Shown: in pieces, positions 7,872 through 16,443 of the stretch | Position numbering within the stretch: the stretch's first letter is position 1 | How the letters are laid out: every line of letters starts with the position of its first letter | From: Streptomyces sp. HPF1205 | Lineage (GTDB): Bacteria; Actinomycetota; Actinomycetes; Streptomycetales; Streptomycetaceae | Assembly: GCF_020400825.1 (NCBI RefSeq) | Contig: NZ_JAINVH010000020.1 | Location: 1-64,000 of the forward strand | Length of the DNA: 64,000 nucleotides | Reading direction: 5' to 3' | The notes under the pieces: generated by a model | Seen by the model: the letters and a program-made list of their open reading frames with translations, nothing else | What the model was told of the DNA's origin: nothing | The model's database searches: none | Program-made: the position numbers and the translations under genes

Positions 7872-10516
7872 CGGTGGGTCCAGAGGCTGGTCCATCGGCT
7901 GATCCATCGGCTCGTCCATCGGTTTCCTCGGCGGTGTTCGGTGTGTGCGGTACGCGGGGGACGGCGGCGCAGCGGGCCCGCGACGGCGACGGCCGCGAGG
8001 AGGGCCAGGGCCGATCCGCTCGCCGACAGGCCGAGCCGCAGCCCCGGGGGCCGGTAGGAGCAGGCGAGGCGGGAGCCGCCGCCGAGCCGTACGGCCATCA
8101 GGCCGCCGAGGGTCCCGGGCGCTTTCGCGGGCCCGCCGTCCACGGAGCACCGCCAGCCGCTCACGGCGGGCACCGCGACCACGGCGGTCCCCTGGCGGCC
8201 CGGCCGGAACGTGGCGCCGATCGTGTGGCCGCCCGCCGTGACCCGTTCGGGGCCGGTGGCGCGGAGGGTGGCGACGGCCCGCGCGAGGGCGGCCCGGTCG
8301 AGGCAGCCGACGGCGTGGCGCGGCACGGTCTGCGCCCGCGTACCGGCCAGATCCAGGGTCAGCACGCCGTCCGCCGGCACCGCCCCGATCGGCAGCAGCC
8401 CGTTGTCCGAGCCGGGGAAGCCGCCGGTGCGCCGGTAGGTGACGCCGTTCGCCGTGATCGTGCCGGCGAACCACGGGAGGTCGGCGTAGGCGGCGCTGCC
8501 CGGCGCGCAGGCCGCGCGGAAGGCCGTCGTACGGGCGGTCGTACGGGCGCTCTTGCCGTCGGCGGGCAGGCGCCAGGCGCCGCCGGGGGCGGTCGCGGGC
8601 GCCGGGCCGGCCGCGGGGGTCAGGGCGGGTACCGTCCAGACCTTGGCGCCCAGCACGCGCTCCTGGCGGGCGAAGACGGAAGCGTCGTGGGTCCCGCGGG
8701 TGTCGAAGGCCGCGCCCGGCCGGTAGGTGACGACGGGCGGCGCGGCCGCCGCACGCCGCACGGGGCCCTGGGGCGAGGCGACAAGGTAGCTGCTCACGCC
8801 CATGATCGCCCGGCCGACCGGATCGTCGAGGCTGAGCAGGTGCCGGCCGCGCATGTACCAGGCGGCGCCCAGGCCGCGCAGGGCGGCGGCGGTCCGCGCG
8901 GGCACGTAGCTGCTGTAGTACGCGCCGCCCTCGCCGCCCAGCAGCAGCGGGTCGTTGTCGGCGAACTCGTGCGGGCCCGGGTCGGTGCGCGAGGCCGGCC
9001 AGTTCTCGCGCGCCAGGATGTCCGCGCGGGCGGCGAGCGACTGCGCGTCGAGGGTCCGCTTCGGCCGCCACCAGGCGTCCCGGTCGCGGCGGACGGTCAC
9101 CGACCAGACGGTGAACGCGGTGGCGAGGACGACCGAGCAGGCCAGGACCGCGGTGAGCGCGGTGCGGGTGCGCCGCCGCCCGGACGCGCGGTGGAGCAGC
9201 ACCAGCAGCCCGGTCACCACGGCGGCGTCCGCCGCGACCAGGAGCAGGTCGTGGGTGGTGAGGTAGGCGCTGCCGCTGACGGTGAGGACGAGGAGGGCGA
9301 GCAGTTTGGCGCCGCCCAGCAGTTCGAGCGGGCGCGGGCCGCGGGCGAGGGCCAGCCAGGCGACCGCTGTCGTCATGGCGGTCAGGGCGAGGGAGGCCCG
9401 GTAGGGGCTGCCGTTGGGCAGGGCGAGCCCGTGCCACAGCAGAATGGTCGGCTCCCAGACGTACGACAGCGCCACGAGCAGCAGCAGCGCCGGCCACAGC
9501 AGGCGTTCCGCGGGCCGCACCCGACGCATGAACGGGAAGGTCAGCACCAGCAGCAGCGTGAGCACGCCGGTGGAGATCTGCGGGGCGCTCGGCGTGGGGC
9601 CGCCGGGCAGCAGGTGGGCGAGGTAGTCCCGCAGGCCCGGCGGCCCCGGGTAGACGGCCCGCAGGGGTTGCTGGGACGCCTTGCTCGCCCGGTAGGTGAC
9701 GGTCAGGACGGGCGCGGCGAGCGCCACGCCGGCCGCCGTCATCGAGACCGCCCGCAGCAGGGCCCGTCCCCGCTCCCGTCCCCGCTCCCGTACCGGACGC
9801 TCGTCGAGCGCGAGCCGGACCAGCAGCACCAGGCCCATGCCGAGGGTCGCCATGGCCGCGGTGTAGAAGTTGCCCGCCCAGCACACCGCAACCAGGGCGG
9901 CGCCCGCCACCCAGCGGCGTCCGAGCAGCGCCCAGTCGCCGGCGATGCCGAGCAGCGGCAGGCAGACCACGCCCCACATCCACATGGGGTCGGAGAAGCC
10001 GTCGGAGATCGTCCACGTGCTGACGCCGTAGCCGACGGACAGCACGGCCCGCGCCCACGGGGAGCCCGGGTGCAGCCGGCCGAGGAAGACCGTCATCAAG
10101 GCGGTGCCCAGGCCGATGCTCAGCAAGGTGACCAGGAAGACAGGTGCCTGGACCTCGTCCCTGGGGAAGACGGCCACCAGCCAGGAGAAGGGGTTGGTCA
10201 GGTAGGTGAGGAAGTCGGCCAGGAAGGGCACGCCGTAGCCGCTGTTCCAGTTGAGGAACAGGTCACCGGTGCCGCGCCCGTGCATCAGGTCCCACAGGTG
10301 CGCGTGCAGCGGCACGAACTGGTTGCCGAGGTCGTTGACGGCCCGCGACCGTCCGCCGAACGGGTAGGTGCCGTGCACCGCCATCGCCAGGCAGTAGGCA
10401 CCCATCGCCGACCCGGCCGCGGCGAGCGCCGCGAAGGCCTGCGTCCGCCTGTGCCCCGGGGAAGGCCGGACCGGCGACTCGGCGGCCGCCTCAACAGTTC
10501 TGCCGGACGTCAGCAC
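7868..10516 (-). CDS. YfhO-family multi-pass membrane protein (glycosyltransferase-C-like)
   Basis: 882 aa. About a dozen transmembrane helices fill residues 30-480, with an extracytoplasmic loop VNDLGNQFVPLHAHLWDLM after helix 1 and LFLNWNSGYGVPFLADFLTYLTNPFSW, the recognised YfhO opening. A large outer domain (about 500-830) and a final helix follow. YfhO proteins are proposed GT-C-like enzymes that transfer a lipid-linked sugar to a surface polymer such as teichoic acid. The first gene of an overlapping operon with GT2 and GtrA, it probably supplies the outer-face transfer step. Its C-terminus repeats Trp (RWTSRWISRWTSLW), encoded by tandem 12-mers. Confidence 0.9.
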   Translation of the reverse strand: MLTSGRTVEAAAESPVRPSPGHRRTQAFAALAAAGSAMGAYCLAMAVHGTYPFGGRSRAVNDLGNQFVPLHAHLWDLMHGRGTGDLFLNWNSGYGVPFLADFLTYLTNPFSWLVAVFPRDEVQAPVFLVTLLSIGLGTALMTVFLGRLHPGSPWARAVLSVGYGVSTWTISDGFSDPMWMWGVVCLPLLGIAGDWALLGRRWVAGAALVAVCWAGNFYTAAMATLGMGLVLLVRLALDERPVRERGRERGRALLRAVSMTAAGVALAAPVLTVTYRASKASQQPLRAVYPGPPGLRDYLAHLLPGGPTPSAPQISTGVLTLLLVLTFPFMRRVRPAERLLWPALLLLVALSYVWEPTILLWHGLALPNGSPYRASLALTAMTTAVAWLALARGPRPLELLGGAKLLALLVLTVSGSAYLTTHDLLLVAADAAVVTGLLVLLHRASGRRRTRTALTAVLACSVVLATAFTVWSVTVRRDRDAWWRPKRTLDAQSLAARADILARENWPASRTDPGPHEFADNDPLLLGGEGGAYYSSYVPARTAAALRGLGAAWYMRGRHLLSLDDPVGRAIMGVSSYLVASPQGPVRRAAAAPPVVTYRPGAAFDTRGTHDASVFARQERVLGAKVWTVPALTPAAGPAPATAPGGAWRLPADGKSARTTARTTAFRAACAPGSAAYADLPWFAGTITANGVTYRRTGGFPGSDNGLLPIGAVPADGVLTLDLAGTRAQTVPRHAVGCLDRAALARAVATLRATGPERVTAGGHTIGATFRPGRQGTAVVAVPAVSGWRCSVDGGPAKAPGTLGGLMAVRLGGGSRLACSYRPPGLRLGLSASGSALALLAAVAVAGPLRRRPPRTAHTEHRRGNRWTSRWISRWTSLWTHR
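7887..7922 (-). repeat. Three tandem 12-bp repeats at the YfhO 3' end
   Basis: Units ctggtccatcgg, ctgatccatcgg and ctcgtccatcgg are adjacent. They encode the Trp-repeat tail of YfhO and, in the overlapping frame, extra ATG codons (MDEPMDQPMD) ahead of the GT2 start. Confidence 0.85.
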
Positions 10517-10639
10517 CTGCCCGCCACCCCGGTTCCTCGCGGAGATCGCTCGCCTCAGGTCAAGCGCACTATGGCATGATTAGTGGGCTTTGGTACGGAT
10601 ATCGCCGGGAACGGCCTCCGGGCCCATGCGTATGGCCGC

Positions 10640-10710
10640 CGTGCGGTGTGCGGTGTGCGGTGTGCGGCGTGCGGGCGGTGGCGAGCGGTGTGCGGGCGGC
10701 GGCGTGCGGC
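10640..10710. repeat. GTGTGCG-rich degenerate tandem repeat, intergenic
   Basis: Repeated GTGCG/GTGTGCGG units fill much of the 248-bp gap between the YfhO start (10516) and the phosphatase stop (10765). Nearer YfhO the reverse strand reads TTGACC (around 10558-10563), a possible -35 element, but no convincing -10 follows. No gene is supported in this gap. Confidence 0.6.
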
Positions 10711-10764
10711 CGGAGGTCGGCGCTTTACGCGGGCCGGGCCCGGCGGGGAGCGCCCCGCGCGGAT

Positions 10765-11991
10765 TCACAGGCGCAGCACGACCAGTGCCGTGTCGTCCGT
10801 CGCCCCCGTCGGGGGGAGGAGCTCGGACAGCAGGACGTCGGCGAGGGGGTCGGGGTCGAGGGCGTGGTGCCGGGCGAGGGCGGAGGCGAGTCGGGACAGG
10901 CCCTCGTCGATGTCCTCGTAGCGGCGTTCGATCAGGCCGTCGGTGTAGAGGACGAGGGTGCTGCCGTCGGTGAAGCGGGCGGTGGCCTGGGGGCGGGTGA
11001 CGTGGTCGAGCCGGGCGCCGAGCGGCGGGTCGGTGGCCAGGTCGAGGAAGCGCACGCGGCCCTCGCTGTCGGCCAGGGCGGGCGGGGGGTGGCCGGCGCT
11101 GCTGTACTTGATCGTATGGGCGGGCCAGTCGATGAACGCGCTGACCGCGGTGGTGGCCTCGGCGCCCTCGATGGAGCGGGAGTACAGGCCGAGGGCCTCC
11201 AGCGCCTCGGCGGGGCCGGTCGTGGCGCGGGAGGCCGCGCTGAGGGCGCTGCGCAGCTGGCCCATGACGCCGGCGGCGTTCAGGCCGTGGCCCACCACGT
11301 CGCCGACGGCCACCGCCATGCGGTCGCGGGGCAGGTCCACCAGGTCGTACCAGTCGCCGCAGACGTTGAGGGCGCCCACCGCGGGGTGGTAGCGGACGGC
11401 GGCGCGGTGGCTGACCGGGCGGGGGGCGGGCAGCATCGCGGCCTGGAGGGTGAGGGCGACCTCGCGTTCACGGGCGTGCGCGGTCCGCAGGCGCTCGTTG
11501 ATCTCCTGGAGCTCGTGGGCGCGCATGTAGATCTCGCCCTCCAGCTCGCGGGGGCCGCGGTCGCCCTGGCCCGCGGCGCCGCGGGTGCGGATGAAGGCCG
11601 TGACCTCCTCCACGCGGTGCACCACGTAGTCGACGCTGCCGCTCGGGCCGCGCAGCGGGATGTTGACGATGCTCCAGTACCGCTCCTCGAAGGCGCCGGG
11701 GCGGTCGGTCCGCTGGACGTCGTACCGCTGGAGGGGCAGGGAGTCGCGCTCCCCGTTGGCCAGGACCCGGCGGAAGGAGGCGCCCACGGTCCGTGGGCCA
11801 CCGTGCGAGTCGAACGGGTTGTCGGGGAAGATGCGGAAGATGTACTGGCCGATCAGCTCCTCGGGGTCCCGCTCGGCCATCCGGGCGTACGCGTCGTTGA
11901 CGCCGACGAACTCCAGGCGGCGGTTGAGCACGGCGATACCGGAGGGCAGGGCCTCGAAGACCGCCCGATAGTCGACTTCCGGTTCCGTCAC
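10765..11991 (-). CDS. PAS-domain SpoIIE-type PP2C serine phosphatase
   Basis: 408 aa from a GTG at 11991 preceded by GAGGA. Residues 1-125 form a PAS domain (YRAVFEALPSGIAVLNRRLEFVGVNDAYARM). A coiled-coil-like linker (about 145-180) follows, then a SpoIIE/RsbU phosphatase domain with LQAAMLPAP, CGDWYDLVDLP, VAVGDVVGHGLNAA, SSAGHPPP, LVLYTDGLIERR and GATDDTALVVLRL. The Asp residues that bind metal in PP2C are present. Such proteins dephosphorylate anti-anti-sigma factors, so the likely role is to transmit a PAS-sensed signal to a sigma-factor partner switch. It has no membrane segment and is separated from neighbours by more than 240 bp. Confidence 0.92.
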   Translation of the reverse strand: MTEPEVDYRAVFEALPSGIAVLNRRLEFVGVNDAYARMAERDPEELIGQYIFRIFPDNPFDSHGGPRTVGASFRRVLANGERDSLPLQRYDVQRTDRPGAFEERYWSIVNIPLRGPSGSVDYVVHRVEEVTAFIRTRGAAGQGDRGPRELEGEIYMRAHELQEINERLRTAHAREREVALTLQAAMLPAPRPVSHRAAVRYHPAVGALNVCGDWYDLVDLPRDRMAVAVGDVVGHGLNAAGVMGQLRSALSAASRATTGPAEALEALGLYSRSIEGAEATTAVSAFIDWPAHTIKYSSAGHPPPALADSEGRVRFLDLATDPPLGARLDHVTRPQATARFTDGSTLVLYTDGLIERRYEDIDEGLSRLASALARHHALDPDPLADVLLSELLPPTGATDDTALVVLRL

Positions 11992-12261
11992 GCGCCGTCC
12001 TCTTCGCCCGGGGCCGCCACGGGTGCCGGCTGTGCCGCGAAGCGCACCCTTAGTCCAGGGTGCGCCCCCGACGGGCCTCCCGCCCCCGGGAGGGCCCGTC
12101 GGGGTGGCACCCGGGGGCTCGGGACGGGCCGGAGGCCGGCCCGAGGACCGGACGGGGAGGGTGCGGGCGGGCGGGACCGGATGGGGAGGGTGCGGGCGGG
12201 TGGCGCGGGCGGGGCGCCTCCTCGTCGGCGTCCGGTTCGGCGAGGAGGCGGGCCCCGGCCG

Positions 12262-14034
12262 TCAGAGGCGCTCGGGGGTGCGGATGCCCAGGAGGGCCAG
12301 GCCCTGGGCGAGGGTGCGGGCGGTCAGGTCGCACAGGAAGAGGCGGTTCTCGACCTGGGCCGGGCTGTCGGCGGTGAGCACCGGGCACTGCTCGTAGAAC
12401 GTGGTGAACAGCGAGGCGAGCTGGAACAGGTACGAGGCCAGGCGGTGCGGCTCGTAGGTCGCGGCGACCTCGGCCAGGGCGTCGGCGAACGCGTCCAGGT
12501 GGAGGCCGAGGGCGCGCTCGGCCGGGGCCAGCGCGAGCTCGGGGTGGGCGGCGGGCTTCTGGTCGTCAGCGGCCTTGCGGAAGATCGACTTCGTCCGGGC
12601 GTAGGCGTACTGGATGTACACGCTCGTGTCGCCGTTGAGCGAGACCATCCGGTCCAGGTCGAACACGTAGTCCCGGCCGAGGGACGTGGACAGGTCGGCG
12701 TACTTCACCGCGCCGATGCCGACCTGCCGGCCGTTGACCGCGATCTCCTCCTCGGTCAGGCCGATCTTCTCGCCCTTCTCCCGCACCACGGCGGTGGCCC
12801 GCTCGACCGCCTCGTCCAGCAGGTCCTCCAGCCGCACCGACCTGCCCGCCCGGGTCTTGAACGGCTTGCCGTCCGGGCCCAGCACCGTGCCGAAGGGCAG
12901 GTGCCGCGCGGTGACGCGGTCCGGGAGCCAGCCGGCCCGCCGGGCGGTCTCGAAGACCATCTTGAAGTGGAGCGCCTGGCGGACGTCCACCACGTACAGC
13001 AGGGTGTCGGCGTGCAGGTCGATGGTGCGGTTGCGGATCGCGGACAGGTCGGTGGCCGCGTAGCCGAAGCCGCCGTCGGTCTTGCGGACGATCAGCGGGA
13101 CGGGCTCGCCGTCCTTGCCCTTGATGTCGTCGAAGAAGACGCACAGCGCGCCGTTGGACCACACGGCCACGCCGGCCTTCTCCAGCAGGTCGCAGGTCTC
13201 GACCAGCATGTCGTTGTACCCCGACTCGCCGACGATGTCGGCGTCGGCGATCTCGATGTCCAGCTTGTCGTAGACCGAGTAGAAGTAGATCTTCGACTCG
13301 TCCACGATCTGCCGCCACAGCGCGATCGTCTCCGCGTCACCGGCCTGCAGGTCGACCACCCGGCGCCGGGACCGGTCCTTGAAGCCCTCGTCGGAGTCGA
13401 ACAGGGTCCTGGCGTTCTTGTAGAGCCGGTCGAGCCGGGACATGGACGCCTCGCCCGCGTCCGCGTCCTTGCCCTCGGTGTGGTCCAGCTCGTGCGGGTG
13501 CTCGACGAGGTACTGGATGAGCATGCCGAAGTTGGTGCCCCAGTCGCCGATGTGGTGGCGCCGGATCACCTTCTCCCCGGCGAACTCCAGGATCTTCGCG
13601 ATCGCGTCGCCGATCACGGACGAGCGCAGGTGGCCGACGTGCATCTCCTTCGCCACGTTGGGCTGGGCGTAGTCGAGCACGGTGGTGCCGGGGTCCGCCG
13701 CCTCGGGGACGCCCAGGCGCGGGTCGTCGGCCCGGGCGGCGAGGTTGGCGGTGATGGCCGCGTCCGCGACGGTGAGGTTGAGGAAGCCGGGGCCGGAGAC
13801 CTCGACCCGGCCCAGCAACTCGTCCTGCGGCAGTGCGGCCACGACCTGCTCGGCCAGCTCCCGCGGGTTGGCCTTGGCCCGCTTGGCCAGGCCCAGCACC
13901 CCGTTGGCCTGGAAGTCGGCCCGGTCGCTGCGTCGCAGCAGCGGGTCGGCACCGGCGGCCGACGGCACCGCTGCCGCGAGGGCGGCGGAGACACGCTGCT
14001 GGAGCGAAGCGGAAAGGGATGCGACCGAGGCCAT
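12262..14034 (-). CDS. argS: Arginyl-tRNA synthetase (class I)
   Basis: 590 aa, a normal length. Residues 1-100 are the Arg-tRNA N-domain. The HIGH-type signature is [21 protein letters not shown] (about residue 113), and the C-terminal anticodon-binding domain contains [16 protein letters not shown] and [24 protein letters not shown]. No canonical KMSKS is seen, only [19 protein letters not shown] in that position, which is common in ArgRS. It charges tRNA-Arg in the cytoplasm. The ATG at 14034 is chosen by homology, since no clear ribosome site precedes it. It is divergent from lysS, sharing a 335-bp intergenic region with two DnaA-box-like sequences. Confidence 0.97.
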   Translation of the reverse strand: MASVASLSASLQQRVSAALAAAVPSAAGADPLLRRSDRADFQANGVLGLAKRAKANPRELAEQVVAALPQDELLGRVEVSGPGFLNLTVADAAITANLAARADDPRLGVPEAADPGTTVLDYAQPNVAKEMHVGHLRSSVIGDAIAKILEFAGEKVIRRHHIGDWGTNFGMLIQYLVEHPHELDHTEGKDADAGEASMSRLDRLYKNARTLFDSDEGFKDRSRRRVVDLQAGDAETIALWRQIVDESKIYFYSVYDKLDIEIADADIVGESGYNDMLVETCDLLEKAGVAVWSNGALCVFFDDIKGKDGEPVPLIVRKTDGGFGYAATDLSAIRNRTIDLHADTLLYVVDVRQALHFKMVFETARRAGWLPDRVTARHLPFGTVLGPDGKPFKTRAGRSVRLEDLLDEAVERATAVVREKGEKIGLTEEEIAVNGRQVGIGAVKYADLSTSLGRDYVFDLDRMVSLNGDTSVYIQYAYARTKSIFRKAADDQKPAAHPELALAPAERALGLHLDAFADALAEVAATYEPHRLASYLFQLASLFTTFYEQCPVLTADSPAQVENRLFLCDLTARTLAQGLALLGIRTPERL

Positions 14035-14131
14035 GAGGAAGTGCCGTTTCTCGAGTCGGTGACGGTGGACGGCGCCGCGTCGTGCGGCGAGGTTCCCAGT
14101 GTCCCATGGGCCCCGCGCTCGGCGCCGCGAG

Positions 14132-14140
14132 TTATCCACA
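14132..14140 (+). promoter_or_regulatory. DnaA-box-like 9-mer TTATCCACA
   Basis: Exact match to the general bacterial DnaA box, in the 335-bp argS/lysS divergent region (14035-14369). That region holds no gene and is otherwise GC-rich with presumptive promoters for both synthetases. A second, Streptomyces-type box lies 63 bp away in the same orientation. Confidence 0.6.
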
Positions 14141-14194
14141 GGGCGGGGCGCGGGTCGCGGCGGGTCCTGGCGAGGTCGCGGCGGGCGAGCGGAG

Positions 14195-14203
14195 TTGTCC
14201 ACA
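14195..14203 (+). promoter_or_regulatory. DnaA-box-like 9-mer TTGTCCACA
   Basis: Exact match to the preferred Streptomyces DnaA box. It lies 167 bp before the lysS start and 161 bp before the argS start, in the same orientation as the box at 14132. Confidence 0.62.
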
Positions 14204-14369
14204 GGCCGGGGAAAAGGTGCGCGGGCGCAGGGCCCCGGTCTGGGAGAATGGCAGCGCCGGGACGTGACCGGCACAACCGTTGGACACATCCGTTGGACAC
14301 GCCCGTGAGGCTGCCGCCGCGCACCGGTCGCGCGAGCAGGCGAGCGGGCCGCCGAGAAGGAAGAGGATC

Positions 14370-16109
14370 GTGGCTGAGAGCACCGAGGCCGACTGGGTCT
14401 CCCGTTTGGCGGACGACGTGATCGCCGAGTCGGAGCGCCGCGCCCCCGGGAAACCCGTCGTCGTCGCCTCGGGACTGAGCCCGTCCGGGCCCATCCACCT
14501 GGGCAACCTGCGCGAGGTCATGACCCCGCACCTGGTGGCCGACGAGATCCGCCGCCGCGGCCACGAGGTGCGCCACCTGATCTCCTGGGACGACTACGAC
14601 CGGTACCGGAAGGTGCCGGCCGGGGTCCAGGGCATCGACGAGACCTGGGCCGAGCACATCGGCAAGCCGCTGACCTCCGTGCCGGCCCCGCGCGGCTCCG
14701 CGTACCCGAACTGGGCCGAGCACTTCAAGGCCCAGATGATCGAGGCCCTCGCCGAGCTCGGCGTGGAGTACGACGGGATCAGCCAGACCGAGCAGTACAC
14801 CGCGGGCGCCTACCGGCAGCAGATCCTGCACGCCGTGCGCCACCGCGCCGAGATCGACGCGATCCTGGACCGGTACCGGACGAAGAAGCCCGCGGCCAAG
14901 CCCGCACAGAAGGCCGGCCAGAAGCCGGTGGACGCCGCCGAGCTGGCGGCCGAGGAGGGCTCCGGCGCGGCCGAGGAGGACGACGGCAGCGGCGCCGGCG
15001 GCGTGGGCTACTTCCCCTACAAGCCGTACTGCGCGGACTGCGGCAAGGACCTGACCACCGTCACGGCGTACGACGACGAGACGACCGAGCTGACCTACCT
15101 GTGCGCCTGCGGCCACATCGAGACCGTCCGGCTGGCGGAGTTCGACCGCGGCAAGCTGGTGTGGAAGGTCGACTGGCCGATGAGGTGGGCGTACGAAGGG
15201 GTGATCTTCGAGCCGTCCGGCGTCGACCACTCCTCGCCCGGGTCGTCGTTCCAGGTCGGCGGGCAGATCGTCGGGCCCGTCTTCGGCGGGGAGCAGCCGA
15301 TCGGGCCGATGTACGCGTTCGTCGGCATCTCGGGGATGGCCAAGATGTCGTCCTCCCGCGGCGGGGTGCCCACCCCGGGTGACGCGCTGAGGATCATGGA
15401 GCCGCAGCTCCTGCGCTGGCTGTACGCCCGGCGGCGGCCCAACCAGTCGTTCAAGATCGCCTTCGACCAGGAGATCCAGCGGCTGTACGACGAGTGGGAC
15501 GCCCTGACCCGCAAGGTCCAGGACGGCGGCGCGCTGCCCGGCGACATCGCCGCGTACGGCAGGGCCGTCGGCACCGCCCGCGGCGAACTGCCCGCCACCG
15601 CGCGCCCGCTGCCGTACCGGACGCTGGCGTCCGTCGCCGACATCACCGCGGGCAACGAGGAGCAGACCCTGCGGATCCTGTCCGAGCTGGACCCGTCCCG
15701 GCCGCTGACCACCCTGGACGAGGTCAGGCCCCGGCTGGACCGCGCGGAGAACTGGATCAGCGCGCACGTCCCCGCCGACCAGCGCACGGTGGTCCGCGCC
15801 GAACCGGACCGCGAGCGGCTCGCCGCCCTCGGGGAGAGCGAGCGGGCGGGCCTGAAGCTGCTGGTGGACGGCCTCGACTCGCACTGGTCCCTGGACGGCC
15901 TGACCTCCCTGGTCTACGCGGTGCCGAAGGTCCTCGCCGGCCTCGAACCGGACGCCAAGCCGACCCCGGAGCTCAAGACCGCCCAGCGGTCGTTCTTCGT
16001 CCTCCTCTACGAGCTGCTCGTCGGCCGCGACACGGGCCCCCGCCTCCCGACCCTGCTGCTGGCGGTGGGCCAGGGCCGCGTAAGGAGGCTGCTGGGCGCG
16101 GGCGAGTAG
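14370..16109 (+). CDS. lysS: Lysyl-tRNA synthetase, class I
   Basis: 579 aa from a GTG at 14370 behind GGAAGAGGA; an upstream ATG at 14280 is in frame but lacks a ribosome site. The class I LysRS signatures are [17 protein letters not shown] (HIGH equivalent, about residue 32), a zinc-ribbon-like insertion CADCGKDL...CACGH (about 222-250), and [11 protein letters not shown] (KMSKS equivalent, about 325). An acidic Ala/Lys-rich insertion (about 170-210: [11 protein letters not shown]...EEDDGSG) precedes the zinc ribbon. The class I form is the archaeal-type enzyme found in many actinobacteria. A class II lysS/lysX elsewhere in the genome cannot be excluded. Confidence 0.96.
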   Translation: MAESTEADWVSRLADDVIAESERRAPGKPVVVASGLSPSGPIHLGNLREVMTPHLVADEIRRRGHEVRHLISWDDYDRYRKVPAGVQGIDETWAEHIGKPLTSVPAPRGSAYPNWAEHFKAQMIEALAELGVEYDGISQTEQYTAGAYRQQILHAVRHRAEIDAILDRYRTKKPAAKPAQKAGQKPVDAAELAAEEGSGAAEEDDGSGAGGVGYFPYKPYCADCGKDLTTVTAYDDETTELTYLCACGHIETVRLAEFDRGKLVWKVDWPMRWAYEGVIFEPSGVDHSSPGSSFQVGGQIVGPVFGGEQPIGPMYAFVGISGMAKMSSSRGGVPTPGDALRIMEPQLLRWLYARRRPNQSFKIAFDQEIQRLYDEWDALTRKVQDGGALPGDIAAYGRAVGTARGELPATARPLPYRTLASVADITAGNEEQTLRILSELDPSRPLTTLDEVRPRLDRAENWISAHVPADQRTVVRAEPDRERLAALGESERAGLKLLVDGLDSHWSLDGLTSLVYAVPKVLAGLEPDAKPTPELKTAQRSFFVLLYELLVGRDTGPRLPTLLLAVGQGRVRRLLGAGE

Positions 16110-16130
16110 CCGCCCCCGGCTCCGCCGGGA

Positions 16131-16435
16131 GCGGGCCGCGGTGAGCTGCCGGGAGTAGGCCGCGGGGCTGTCGGGGGAGTGCCGGGGGTTCGCCGGGAGC
16201 GGGGCGCGGGCGCTCCCGGCGGTTCGCCCGGGGGTTGGCCGGGAGTGGGCCGCGATGGCTGCTGGGGGTTGGCCGGGAGTAGGCCGCGGTGGCTGTCGGG
16301 AGTAGGCCGCGGTGAGCTGCCGGGGGTTCGCCGGGAGCGGGCCGCGGTGAGCTGCCGGGGGTTCGCCGGGAGTGGGCCGCGGTGGCTGCCGGGGGGTCGC
16401 CGGGAGCGGGGCGCGGGGGCTTCCGGGTGGGCCGT
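16131..16435. repeat. 35-bp minisatellite after lysS
   Basis: The 334-bp gap after lysS is almost wholly degenerate tandem repeat. The best copies start near 16307, 16342 and 16377 at exactly 35-bp spacing (core CCGCGGTGAGCTGCCGGGGG then TTCGCCGGGAGCGGG). Shorter, rearranged copies extend back to about 16131. The array separates two convergent genes and could fold into many hairpins; no gene is seen in it. Confidence 0.88.
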
Positions 16436-16443
16436 TGCCGGGG

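Noticed and set aside
7874-10579. Plus-strand open frame of 901 aa opposite YfhO
   Set aside because: Antisense shadow of a strongly supported membrane protein gene; low-complexity Gly/Arg/Gln translation.
14132-14203. Replication origin
   Set aside because: Only two DnaA-like boxes and none of dnaA, dnaN or rpmH nearby; oriC in Streptomyces has many boxes.
10576-14421. Plus-strand open frame of 1281 aa across the phosphatase and argS genes
   Set aside because: It is the antisense of two clear minus-strand genes, with Arg/Gly/Val-rich composition typical of GC-rich shadow frames and no domain signal.
16110-16443. Possible CRISPR array after lysS
   Set aside because: Units are adjacent 35-bp repeats without unique spacers, so it is a minisatellite.
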